This document shows positions 37,570-48,085 of a stretch of DNA of 64,000 nt, piece by piece. Origin of the DNA: Epiperipatus broadwayi (lineage: Eukaryota; Onychophora; Udeonychophora; Euonychophora; Peripatidae); assembly GCA_028023455.1 (NCBI GenBank), contig JAQFVV010006337.1:1289001-1353000 (forward strand), in the 5' to 3' direction. Within the stretch, counting starts at the first letter, position 1; each line of letters opens with the position of its first letter. The position numbers were made by a program, and so were the translations under genes. Under the pieces are notes generated by a model that was not told the origin of the DNA, made no database searches, and saw nothing but the letters and a program-made list of their open reading frames with translations.

Positions 37570-37980
37570 ATCCACTTCAGATAAGTACAGTAATAATTAT
37601 CATTAATCATTTACTAAACTAGAGATTGCCTCTAGCAGAGATATAAACTTTAAATCTCAGTTAAAAATTAATATATCTGATTTTTTAAAAATTAAACATA
37701 CACACATATGGAGTTGTTAACATTTCTCTTTCCCATGTGTAATATCTTTATAAATATATTAAATAACTTTCACATATTCTTTAAAATCATATAAAAATAC
37801 AATAAAAGACAAATGACTCCCAAGATATATTTCATGCTAAATCAGCCAACTGATGAATGCTGGTTCAGAACGAAATGCATCTTGGGGGTCATTTGTCTTT
37901 TATTGTATCTTTATTAATAGGATTTTAAAGAATATGTGGAAGTGTGGAGGTTATTTAATATATTTATAAAAATGTTTGCA
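37570..37980. repeat. Foldback copy of the 8.0-8.5-kb repeat family
   Basis: The arms, about 37739-37835 and 37869-37976, are inverted copies. GACAAATGACTCCCAAGATA pairs with the segment around CATCTTGGGGGTCATTTGTC, and the AT-rich outer parts pair with small indels. The loop contains CAGCCAACTGATGAATGCTG. The left flank (37570-37738) aligns to 8290-8470. Confidence 0.75.
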
Positions 37981-38130
37981 GATCTGAAGTTTTTCATTAC
38001 ATGTGAGTAGTGGATTTTATATTTTTTAATTTAATTTTTGTAATAAAATTATTAGAAGTAATAAAAATACCAATAAAACTTTTTTTTTAATGTATCAAGA
38101 TGTGAATTGTTTATTTTTTGCTATAATAAC

Positions 38131-38132
<2 letters not shown>

Positions 38133-38208
<76 letters not shown>
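38133..38208. repeat. (TA)n microsatellite
   Basis: About 76 bases of uninterrupted TA. Confidence 0.95.
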
Positions 38209-38212
<4 letters not shown>

Positions 38213-38387
38213 CTTGTAAGGCATATGTGGTTCAGTTGGGGGATATTTAGGATTCATATTTAGGTATAAGTCTGAAGCAGTTTTATTTTAGAGACACTAG
38301 GTTTCATAACTTATTATCATGCTTTCATTTCAATAATAATAATAAATGCCAGATAAAAATAGTCACTACTGACTCAAGATACAAAAT

Positions 38388-38390
38388 TAG

Positions 38391-38424
<34 letters not shown>

Positions 38425-38435
38425 CTATTGGTTTG

Positions 38436-38467
<32 letters not shown>

Positions 38468-38470
38468 AAT
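38388..38470. repeat. Two adjacent TA hairpins with unique stems
   Basis: TAGC(TA)nGCTA at 38388-38426 is followed directly by ATTGGTTT(GTATAT..)AAACCAAT at 38427-38470. Both are exact inverted repeats, so the stem ends are unique sequence and not just TA. Confidence 0.85.
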
Positions 38471-40622
38471 AACAATATAAAATTCAATGCTGCAGAGAGA
38501 GGCAATAGCTGATTGAGCAATCATTAAATTTGCTGTTCATAATACAATGTAACAATATGAGCCATAATGAATATGTGCATCATATGAAATTATACATATG
38601 TAAAAATACAACTTCTTATGCTCCCAGTATTTGAGCAGTCAAACAGTGCTTTCAGTAGTTTTACAACATTCAAAAAATGTTGTTTTCTCCCTAAAAAAAA
38701 GAGTTTGAAATTTTTTTGACTATGTGGAGTGATGATCACATAGCAAAAGTGCCCAGAGATGCTTCTTTATTACTTATCAACTAAAATTAAGATAGGTAAC
38801 ATATTTCTTCAAACTCCATTTCATTTAGCTTTTTCAGGAATGTTGTTTGATATGCTAGATCCAATCAAAAACTTTCTATGTACAAACTTCAAGTCTGTGA
38901 TCAGAAGAGAATGTTTCACAAATAATTCTGTTGGAAAGTTACATCTATACGTTTATTTATATATTGATTTTGCTGCATGGTTACAGTAACATTTTATTAT
39001 TTGTAAACAATCATTTTTTGTAGTGATCAATTGATTTTATATTAATTCTACTTAACAAAAAAACTTTTCCCCAATATGAATGATAAGATAATAATAAAGG
39101 GTATTATTATTATTATTGTTAACATTCTACATCACACTAAATTTATACCTCTTTTGTTTAGCCACATCATGTATAGAATCAGAACCATTTACAACTTGAA
39201 GAATATTTAGACTTATTTATCTTTGTTAGTTACTTTTCAATCAATATATGCAAACCCCTATAAGAAAAAATCTCTTATGAGGTTTCTTGGAAAAATGAAA
39301 GGTATCAATGATTCTATTTTCTGATGTTAAGGCCTAATGAATTGTTATAGGTAATTCTGAAGAAACATAAAAATAATTTTTAAAATGCTAAAATCTTTTT
39401 ATTTTTATTTTAAAAGTATAATGACTACATTTTTTCAGCTTTATTACATTCCTTGGTATTTTTTTTTATCTTTCTAATAAGTATAATTCTAAATGAAGTT
39501 ATCTTAAAAATGATTTATCCTAATTCACCCAAAATCCAGTATGGCTGCCACCTGAATAAAACCGATAAATAATATTATCTTTAATTCAGATTTGTGATTA
39601 ATGTTTAAAAGTTAGCCAGCACTGATAAAATTTCCTTGATAGTCAACTTAAAACACTCTTCAATTCATTAGTTTACAATTCAAAATTTAGCTGCCATTTA
39701 ATATTTAATATTTTACATTATAAAAAGATTATTTTAATACTCTATTCACATAAATTCAGCTCTTTAATTAATACATTAATTTATATAAGTAAAATAAGTA
39801 TAACATAATTAACTACTCTAAAAAAAATCTGGATAATACAACTAGAAATTTACAAATAATACATTATTTAATATCCATTTGAAAATTAATAAAAAATATG
39901 TTTATTTATAATAAATTTACTAACATTATTTTATTTATAGAAGTCAAATTCATAACAAAACAAAAAAATGTTATGATAGTATATCCTTTTCATTAAAAAA
40001 AAATCATGTCTAATTATATATTTGACACATATGTAAATTAGGTTAAATTATTATAAGTTTAATTTGCTTCATTTGATCATTGTAAAAATAAGTCTTCTGA
40101 TTTATACATCCCTAAATGTATGTGCGTGCTTGTCTCACATGGGGATATATTATATAATCGATTTTATATATGCTTATTCGTTTGTATGTCTAAAACAACA
40201 AAACTTTAAAATAAATTAATCATAATGCAAATATTTAAAAAATGTTTTTTAAAAAAATAAAATAACGACTGTGTAGAAATGTAAATAATATAAAAATTTT
40301 CTACTAAAATGTTAGTACTATTTATACGCTCCCTGTATATATTAGGCATGCTTCATGCTGTATGGTGCTGCTCTCGTGCGTTACTCTTAAAAGTAAAGGA
40401 TTAAAGCAGGATTTTCCAATAAAATAAGCATTGCAATATTTTCTCAGATCGACTTGTCAATATCATTATCACCTTTATTCATCACTTTTACTGAAATAAA
40501 AAAAAAAGTCTCAAAATGCAATTATTCCCTCATCAAATTTACCTTAAATATAATTTGTATTTAGCTAAATAATTTAAACATTGCATATAACAATCTATCT
40601 CTATATCTACATTTTTATTAAT
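38471..40622. other. AT-rich DNA, no gene recognised
   Basis: A 76-codon plus frame at 38759-38989 has no domain I know. The rest is A/T-rich with short microsatellites (ATT)n near 39104. Confidence 0.5.
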
Positions 40623-40723
40623 TTTTTTTTTCTCATGTGTCAATGCATCAGCCAGGAAGCGAATCCGCTAACCCGGATCAACTGCTTGTAAAGCGGCCGT
40701 CGCTGACCTCTCGACCACCAAAG
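40623..40723 (-). repeat. tRNA-derived SINE, copy 3
   Basis: Reading the minus strand: TGGTGGTCGAGAGGTCAGCG (A-box region, about 40700-40719), GCGGATTCGCTTCCTGG (B-box region, about 40653-40670), tail TGATGCATTGACACATGAG and an A-run. The tail matches copies 1 and 2. Confidence 0.85.
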
Positions 40724-41599
40724 CTTGACAAAATTTTTATTAAAATTAATATAGTATAAAAATTTAAATAAAATCTGAATGTTTATATCAAATAACGTAG
40801 TCAATTCAAAAGTTTAGATTTTGTACTTCTATAATTATCTATTCATTACTTTTTCTGTAAACATCCTTATATATCATCAGCAATCTGCTAAGAAAAAATT
40901 CTACACTTCAAGTGCAACACTAATACTAAGTTTTCCTACTGTGCATTTTCCTTCAAATCCTAGTAATTACTTTCATCCTTAAAATTATCTAACATCTTTC
41001 TACCAGTTTTGCATCTATCTTTTACAGTTTTTTTGAAGTATCACTTCATAGTTTTTTAAATTCCTAAATATGTGCCAAATCCTAAATTTTCTTTTCTTTC
41101 AATTTACTTTGTCTACTCTTCTCACCAACAATCTTTTATTGTCTAAGCTAAGTCCCATTAAAACTATATTCCAAGGAGAACATTTATCAGGGTGTTTCTT
41201 AGATCTAAGTTTAATGATTTTACAATAAAATCCTAATTATTAACAAAAAAAATGGCTTTGTAGTTTTCATCATAAATTCTTTGCCTGGACTACTATTTTC
41301 AATTAATTAACTCTTCAAATATGTAGAAGCTATTTTGTTCTGAAATATAATTTTTTTCATTTAACTTATCAACTTCATAAATTTAGCACAAAAGTTATTA
41401 TTATTGAAAAAATTGTTTTATATAAAATAGTTCTGAAAAAAATTATCATAATCATAAATGGCTCTCATGAATGAAACTTTATGGATATTATTTATTTATT
41501 GAGTGCAGTTTTTAAAATAGCTAAGTATAAACAAACATTATAAAGAAATCTAGAGAAATTCCAACCAGGAGATGAATTCTCTAAAAATCTTATTAAATC
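40724..41599. other. AT-rich DNA upstream of a minus-strand LINE
   Basis: May be the decayed 3' part of the LINE at 41600-42950, but no motif supports this. Confidence 0.4.
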
Positions 41600-42950
41600 C
41601 TCCAATTCTGTCATTGCAAACATAGATTGTATAAACATTGCTTGATTTGTAAATTGTGTATGATCAATATTGAATAAATTAGCTTTCTAAATTCCATTTA
41701 AAAATCATGATTGGTCCTGAGCCAACTGATGAGAATCCAATAATGTCTAAGATGATCTAATCCAGTTGGTTTCTTTTCACAAATAGCCCATTTCTTATGC
41801 CACAATTCTTGGTATATTTGAAAAATTTCTAGTTTGAACAATCAAAAGGAGATCTTGATTAGAGACATTTCTTAAGGTGTGAAAGTATATCTTGAGTTAT
41901 TAATAAATTTAATCCACCTAATAACTTTTTTTATGTGGTAACTTGTCTTTTGCTTTTCTGATAAAAAAAATATGTGAAAAAATAAATCACTACAAGAAAA
42001 TGAACTTTGATGTGCCAGTTATATGCAATTAAATATTTAATTGTATGTCCAGAAATTTAGAATAAACATTTTTTCTACAAACAAAGTGCAATCTCTGCAA
42101 TGAATATATTCATGCTAAGAAAATATTTAAAATATTTGCATGACAATTCCTACTTCAATTATTGCCAGCTTACTATTATTTTAAATCTAATCTTGGCAGA
42201 TGAGAAAGCTAAGAAGTTAAACTACAATTCAAGATTACTGCTAAGTAATGTGGGGGAAAATCATATTTCAGTCTATTGCTGTAGAGAACAGTTTCATATG
42301 TTTTCCTACCCCAAACTATAGGTAATCTTTGTATTCTTATTAAAAGAATTTTTTATTTCTTGGAAATAACTCTTTTGTAAGTCAAGACAATATCATCAAC
42401 ATAAATAAAATTATTTTATTTTTGGAAAATGACTGATAAGTATTCTTGCAGGAGATTATTCTCAATAATTATTTAAATATGATTTTTTCTGATGGAAAGT
42501 ATTTTGTTAAATAAATTAATAGTTTTCCTACATTAACTTTAGGAAGTTTTGAAAGAATACTGCAAGCTGAAATAGGATAAATAAAGGTAACACTAACCTT
42601 TGGTTTATTTTAAAAGCCTTGTTCTAAGACTAGATAGTCCCTGCTACTGATAATTTTTTTTGTTAAAATCATTCTTTCAAAGAATTTTTCAAGCACATAT
42701 AAAAAGAACACTGGATGCTTAATTTTTGAACTGTTGTCATATTTACCTAGTTTTATGACTCATATAGCTGAATTTTTGAATAGTATCCATATAAATAATA
42801 CTGGTGAATAATCTTGTAAACCATTAAAAATTCTAAAAATATGTTATCTGTTCCTAAAGCTTTCCTGATTTAAAACAGAGAATGTCAAATTCTAGTTTAA
42901 ACTAGCTGGTTTTATTATAATGCTATATTTGAAAGTGTGATATAGGAAGT
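41600..42950 (-). pseudogene. Non-LTR retrotransposon reverse transcriptase fossil
   Basis: Minus-strand translation in changing frames gives 'SGKALGTDNIF' near 42880, corresponding to the K-A-P-G-x-D-x-I block. 'GKYDNSSKIKHPVFFLYVLE' near 42750-42690 corresponds to Y-R-P-I-x-L-L-x-x-x-x-K, and K-x-F-E-R-M-I-L follows. 'FIYVDDIVLTYKRV' near 42425-42370 is the catalytic [FY]-x-D-D motif C of RTs. The order and spacing fit Jockey/CR1-like LINEs, although YVDD in place of YADD or FADD is less usual. The thumb and C-terminal parts are too decayed to read. The element is inactive and its ends are undefined. Confidence 0.65.
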
Positions 42951-43919
42951 AGATATTTTTATAATCATAGTTTAGCTGAAACAAACTTTTTTCTTTATGA
43001 TTATCAGAATAATTACTTACATCAATTAAACTGTCAAATATGACTTGTAATAAGACTTATTAAATTTTAATAAATTAAAAAAACTTAACTGTCATAAAAG
43101 TTGATACTTTGGCTAAACATTTATAATGCTTCACAAAAACAAACAAACAAACAAACAAAAAACAACAATATACAGTGTCAGCAAAAAAAAAAAACCTATA
43201 AAATGAGATAAATATAATTGTCTAACATTCTATGTAATACTATGTATGCATATTTATGTAAGCCACATAATTTAAAAATTTAAATTTTGTACACGTACAA
43301 ATAACTAACCATTCATTACATATATTAATACAAATCAACACTACTCTAAATTTTTCTATCTGCTTTTACTTCAAATATTTTCTTGGTTACTTTTTCAATA
43401 AAATAGAGTAATATTTTTTTTTTTTGACTTTTGAAGAATAATGGGGAAAAAATACTATGGTTAAAAAAAAATAAAATAAAACTTTAATTCCTAAAATTTG
43501 AATCTAAATGTGATCCATTTTCAGCCAGATAATATCTTTCGAGATTATATTATCTGTGATCAATAAATTTCTAACTAGCACTAAAAACAAAACCACCCTG
43601 CAATAACATATTTTTGGAAATAAAATAGACTGATATATGTCTAATTAATAAGTTAGATGAGTTTTGGAAAAACTATCATTAATAAAAAAAATAATTTTAT
43701 TCTTCAGTTTTATGCACATTGATCATCAGAGGAAGAGAAAGCATAAATAAATATGATGGAAATTTACTTTCTTTCATATAGAATACATAAAAAGATTAAA
43801 ACAAAATTGCATACACTAGGCACTTGATTCTATAAACATTGGCATGGATTCAGAATATTGTCATATACTGAAAAAAATTTATAAAAATACAACAGCAATA
43901 ATTAAATTATATAATGATA
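42951..43919. other. AT-rich DNA with an (AAAC)n microsatellite
   Basis: CAAA repeats lie at about 43134-43160. No gene seen. Confidence 0.5.
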
Positions 43920-44752
43920 TTTTGTGAATTAAAATGAAAAGCTAAGGAAGTAAAAGTAAATGGAGATTTTAAGTCATCTAAATGTTGTAGATGAAGTAGT
44001 TGTTTTTGCATAATGCTTTAGAATTTCAAAAACAATGTTGCAAGAATTATCCAATGAAAGTAAGAAAGTAGGATTAAAGATAAATGTTGAAAAGACTAAA
44101 GTAATGTTCAATGGATTTTCTTAAAAGAAGAAAATAAAGATTGGTAATGATGGGTTAGAAAAAAATTAACAATTACAAATATCTTGGTCAGATTACTACT
44201 ACAGACGAAAACATAATTGATAAAATTAATCATAGAATTAAACTTGGTTGGACTGCTTTTGGAAGAAATTTCCTAATATTAAAAGAATATATGCTTCTAT
44301 ATTTGAAAAACGTTTTCAATAAATGTTTTTACCAGTTCTTATTTATAAATCTGAGACTTGGACACTTAATAGAAGAGCAATACAGAGACTTCAGACCACT
44401 CAATGAAGAATGGCTAGATGCATTTTAAGAGTAACAAGAAGAGACCAAAATACATGGTTCAGTGAACAAACAAGTGCTATTCACATCATTTAAAGAATTA
44501 AGAGACTGAAGTGGAGTTGGGCTGGACATATTGCTAAAAAAGATGATAATAGATGGACAGTTGGAATCTTAAACTGGATTCCAAAAGATTATAAAACATC
44601 TAGAAAGAAATCACATGTGAGATCAATGGATGAAATAAGAAAGTGTACTTGGGTAATGTGGAGACAAGAGGCTAGAGATGAGAGAATTATTGAACTTAGG
44701 GATACCTTCATCCTGCAGTGAATCAATAATGGTTAAAAATGATGATGACGAT
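43920..44752 (+). pseudogene. RTE-type non-LTR retrotransposon, 3' half
   Basis: The series begins with a mutated motif C ('DEVVVFA' for F-A-D-D-x-V-x-x-A) near 43990. It continues 'TMLQELSNESKKVGLKINVE' near 44030-44090 and then K-T-K-V-M-F-N. The G-W-x-A-F-x-x block is near 44245, 'VLIYKSETWTLNRRA' near 44335-44375, and R-R-M-A-R-C-I-L-R-V-T-R-R-D near 44405-44445. 'KRLKWSWAGHIAKKDDNRWT' near 44500-44560 and R-x-S-M-D-E-I-R-K near 44620 follow. The end is L-R-D-T-F-I-L-Q-stop-I-N-N-G plus a GATGATGACG tail. This is the canonical C-terminal half of the endonuclease-reverse transcriptases named RTE in insects and other invertebrates. Few stops are present, so it is younger than the other LINEs here. 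The 5' half is missing. Confidence 0.85.
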
Positions 44753-46113
44753 TACATATAATATTTTGTATAAAAACTTATCAATCAAAAATGGAGAATA
44801 CACTTATAAAATACTTAATAACAAGCAAGTATACAATCTATTAAAATATATTCTATTCATGTAAGGTGTCAAATGCATACCCTCTTATCTTTCAGCAAAG
44901 AGACTTTAATAAAACTGAAACTCAATTAATTTTATTGACAAACAATGTGAGTTAATTTCTTATGTATTCTATTCAAAACTATGTAACTTATCAAGAATTA
45001 GCAATAAGATCATAAAAAAATAAATTTGTTCAGTGCCCATATACAGGAATATATAATGAAATACAATAATTATCAGTTTAAAAAAGGGGTCAAAATGTAA
45101 ATAATAGCACTGTTTAAATGCCCCATAGAAAAAATCGAGAATTATTTGCTTTGATAAGTTTGGACTCAGATGTATTACTTTCAATAAGAGAATAAATCTT
45201 TTAGTCAACACATACAAATGCAAAATGAATTAAAAAATAATGATGGCAATAATAAAGTGAAATAGATATGATTATAGCCATCACTATCTGTAAAATATTT
45301 ATCCAACATACAATATTTTAGTTGAATTTAGAAATTCTTCCAAAACTTTAAACTAAGTAAAACAATGGGGCAAAATTACAAACACTTTGAACATGGCTTC
45401 TCAAATCTCAAACTTTTTGATTCATGAAAAAAGGATATCCTATCTGAAAATTTTTCTAATGGATAATTTTGTCCACTTTATAATTGATTTTGTTTCTAAT
45501 ATAGATTATGAAAAAAAAAATGAAACAAAACTTAACTCACACAAAAGCATTCTCATATTTACAAATAACCAGTAAAATCCTGAAATAGTTAAAAAAGAGA
45601 GAGAGAGATAGAGAGAAACATAAAGATAATACCAAGTTGTAATAATAACTGTTCTCACTCTTTGTAATATCAAATAAAAAAATTATGAAAAAAAATTGTA
45701 TCTACAATAATATGTAGCAAATTTAAAGTTTTACATTTAACATTAAGTCAAAAATGCATATTTGGATATTGTTTTGGTCTTTTTTTATGACTTCTTTTAA
45801 TTGCAAATGCCCACACACCCCCACAATATAATCTACATTGTTTTCTTTAAACCTAAACATATTCACATAAATTTCGTCGTTGGCAATTCTACTAGCAGAT
45901 AATATTTGTACATATTGTTATTTAAAGATTTTATAATGTTTTTCATTTTATAAATTTTTATCTGTATTTGGATTGTTTGTAATATAACAAAAACATTCAG
46001 ACTTTTCTTTTAAGTAACTTATATATTAAACTCTTATCAGAATGACCTAATTGTGATATTCTGTTTGTTCTTATTGTGTAAAAGATTATTCTTTACAGTA
46101 TATACAATGAATA
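44753..46113. other. AT-rich DNA, no gene recognised
   Basis: Includes a GAGAGAGAGA tract near 45597-45618. The 84-codon minus frame at 44969-45223 has no recognised domain. Confidence 0.5.
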
Positions 46114-47277
46114 TACACCTGGGTCTCATTTTACGCGATAGATAGGTTCCTCAGAAAACATGCGCAAATGAAATCGCGCAAAAATAGATGTAACTTACAT
46201 TGAAAAGAGGGGGATGCGGTCTGTGATTTTTCAAAATTCGTGTAAAAGCAAAGCACCAATGTAAAATTACTTTAAAATTCGCTCAAAAAAAAAAAAAAGG
46301 AAATAAAATATGACTAATAAAAAATTTCAAATTTGAAAAAAAATGATACAAGACAAATTTTTTTTAACTATAATATTTAATTTTATTCAAATAATATATT
46401 TTTATGCATAATTTACAGTACAGTAATTTAAATTTTTTTATACACGTTTTAATTATTATCGCTATTTGCCCAAAAAGACGTTCATTTGCAAACTAGTAAA
46501 AAATCAGATTCTCATGTGATGTGATGTGATGTATTTGGCTTCTCCTTAAATGAAGTCAAGAATATCTCGGCAATTATTCTCACAAAAGAAAATACAACTA
46601 GTGCCAAGTTCACCCTCATGTTGTGTTAATGGTTTTCTGTTGACGACGACGATGATTTTATTAATTGTTTATGAACTTAGACTTATAATAATAAAAAGAT
46701 ATTTATTCACCACTGCTGGGAAAAATTTAATTAAAACTAACAACTAAAAATTAAATTCTTATTTTTGTCTTTAATTTTCAATTCCGTTTAAAAATCAAAT
46801 TTCATTTTACATCACATTAATTTCAAGTCGCCCGTAAGTAATTTTTAAATTGTTAATTACAATTAAAAATCAGATTTTAATTGTGCCCACTGCTATTACT
46901 GACCTTTTAAAAATAAACTTGTGGACACTAAATGATTAATAATTGATTACGTTCTTTTTTAAAAAGCAAAAACAGAATGTGATTTAAAATGCAAAATTAA
47001 CATGCACAATGTTTGAACAAATTTACATTATAATCTTGTAAAATTTAATGTGTGTATATATAAAATGTGGAAATCATGATTTTAATTTCATTATTGAAAT
47101 TACTAAGATGAAAGTCGAATTCCAATAATGTGCTATTACTTTCAATATAACGTAAGTGCGCGAAATTTATTATTTAAAGTAATAGTGCATTATCAGACTT
47201 CAACTTCCGGTGAAAGACGAATCGCGTAACTTCAAAATCGTGTTAAATAAGTCCACGTAAAAAGAGACCCAGGTTTA
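46114..47277. mobile_element. DNA-transposon-like element with ~20-bp TIRs, CCTGGGTCTC...
   Basis: The left end ACCTGGGTCTCATTTTACG (46118-46136) is mirrored by CGTAAAAAGAGACCCAGGT (about 47256-47274). Subterminal DNA at both ends is unusually rich in CG dinucleotides (TTACGCG, ATCGCGC, GTGCGCG, GACGAATCGCG) for this window. There is no transposase, so it is a non-autonomous copy. A LINE 3' end is nested inside. Both flanks have TATATA, which may be the insertion target. The superfamily is unassigned. Confidence 0.7.
46502..46650 (-). mobile_element. Short 5'-truncated LINE 3' end (ATCAC-tail family)
   Basis: On the minus strand, AATTGCCGAGATATTC...TTAAGGAGAAGCC...ATCACATCACATCAC ends at 46502. 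This aligns to the terminal ~65 bases of the LINE ending near 9060. It lies inside the TIR element, so it inserted after that element or was captured by it. Confidence 0.7.
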
Positions 47278-47699
47278 TATATATGTTAATTATTAAATCT
47301 AAAATTTACATTTAAAATCAAAAATGTATTGTTATATTTAAGAAACTTTTGGCCAGTGTGTTGTACATGTTTTAATATATAAACATTAAAAAAAAGAAAC
47401 ACCGAAATTTTAGTAGTGTAAGAAAAAATTGCTATACATGGGGGGGGGGATAAAATGAGTTGAAGAATAGTAAAATTTCTGGCTCTTTTAAATAAATATT
47501 CAAGAACTGAATTGTATAAAATTAAAAAAGAGAAAAATGAGATCAAATTATTTTTTACATCAATGTTGAGAAGTGGGTGCTGATTTAGTATGTGCTCATG
47601 GACATTTTGAATTACAAGAACTGTCCAAAACCCAGGCAGACATATCCAAGTGATAAATCACATCGCTCAATCTATATGTTGTCGCAATTTGATCATTCA
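47278..47699. other. Short spacer, no gene seen
   Basis: A G9 run lies near 47440. Two overlapping minus frames of 75-86 codons have no domain. Confidence 0.45.
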
Positions 47700-48085
47700 T
47701 TACAAAATTGCCATTTTCATTAAAAAAAAACAACCATATAATTAAAATATTAAAACACAAAATTCGCAATTTGCATCGAAAATTAAAAAATAAAAACTTG
47801 GTTTGATCAGACTTTTTCATCAATATTACAAAATCACCGTTTTCATCAGAAATAAAAAAAAAACAATCATGTGATTAAAATATTAAAACACAAAAACCAA
47901 TCACATTATTAAAATATTAAAACACAAAATTCGTAATTTTCATCAAAAATTAAAAAATAAAAACTTGGTTTGATCACACTTTTTCATCAATATTACAAAA
48001 TTGCAATTTTCATCAAAAATAAAAATAAAAAAACCCAATTTTCATAGTTATAAGAAATCTAATCACATGATTAAAAAATTAAAAC
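47700..48085. repeat. ~168-bp tandem repeat, about two units
   Basis: AACACAAAATTCG.AATTT.CATC, TAAAAACTTGGTTTGATCA and ACTTTTTCATCAATATTACA recur with period about 168 (starts near 47752 and 47920). Parts of the unit recur further in the neighbouring palindrome. Confidence 0.75.
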
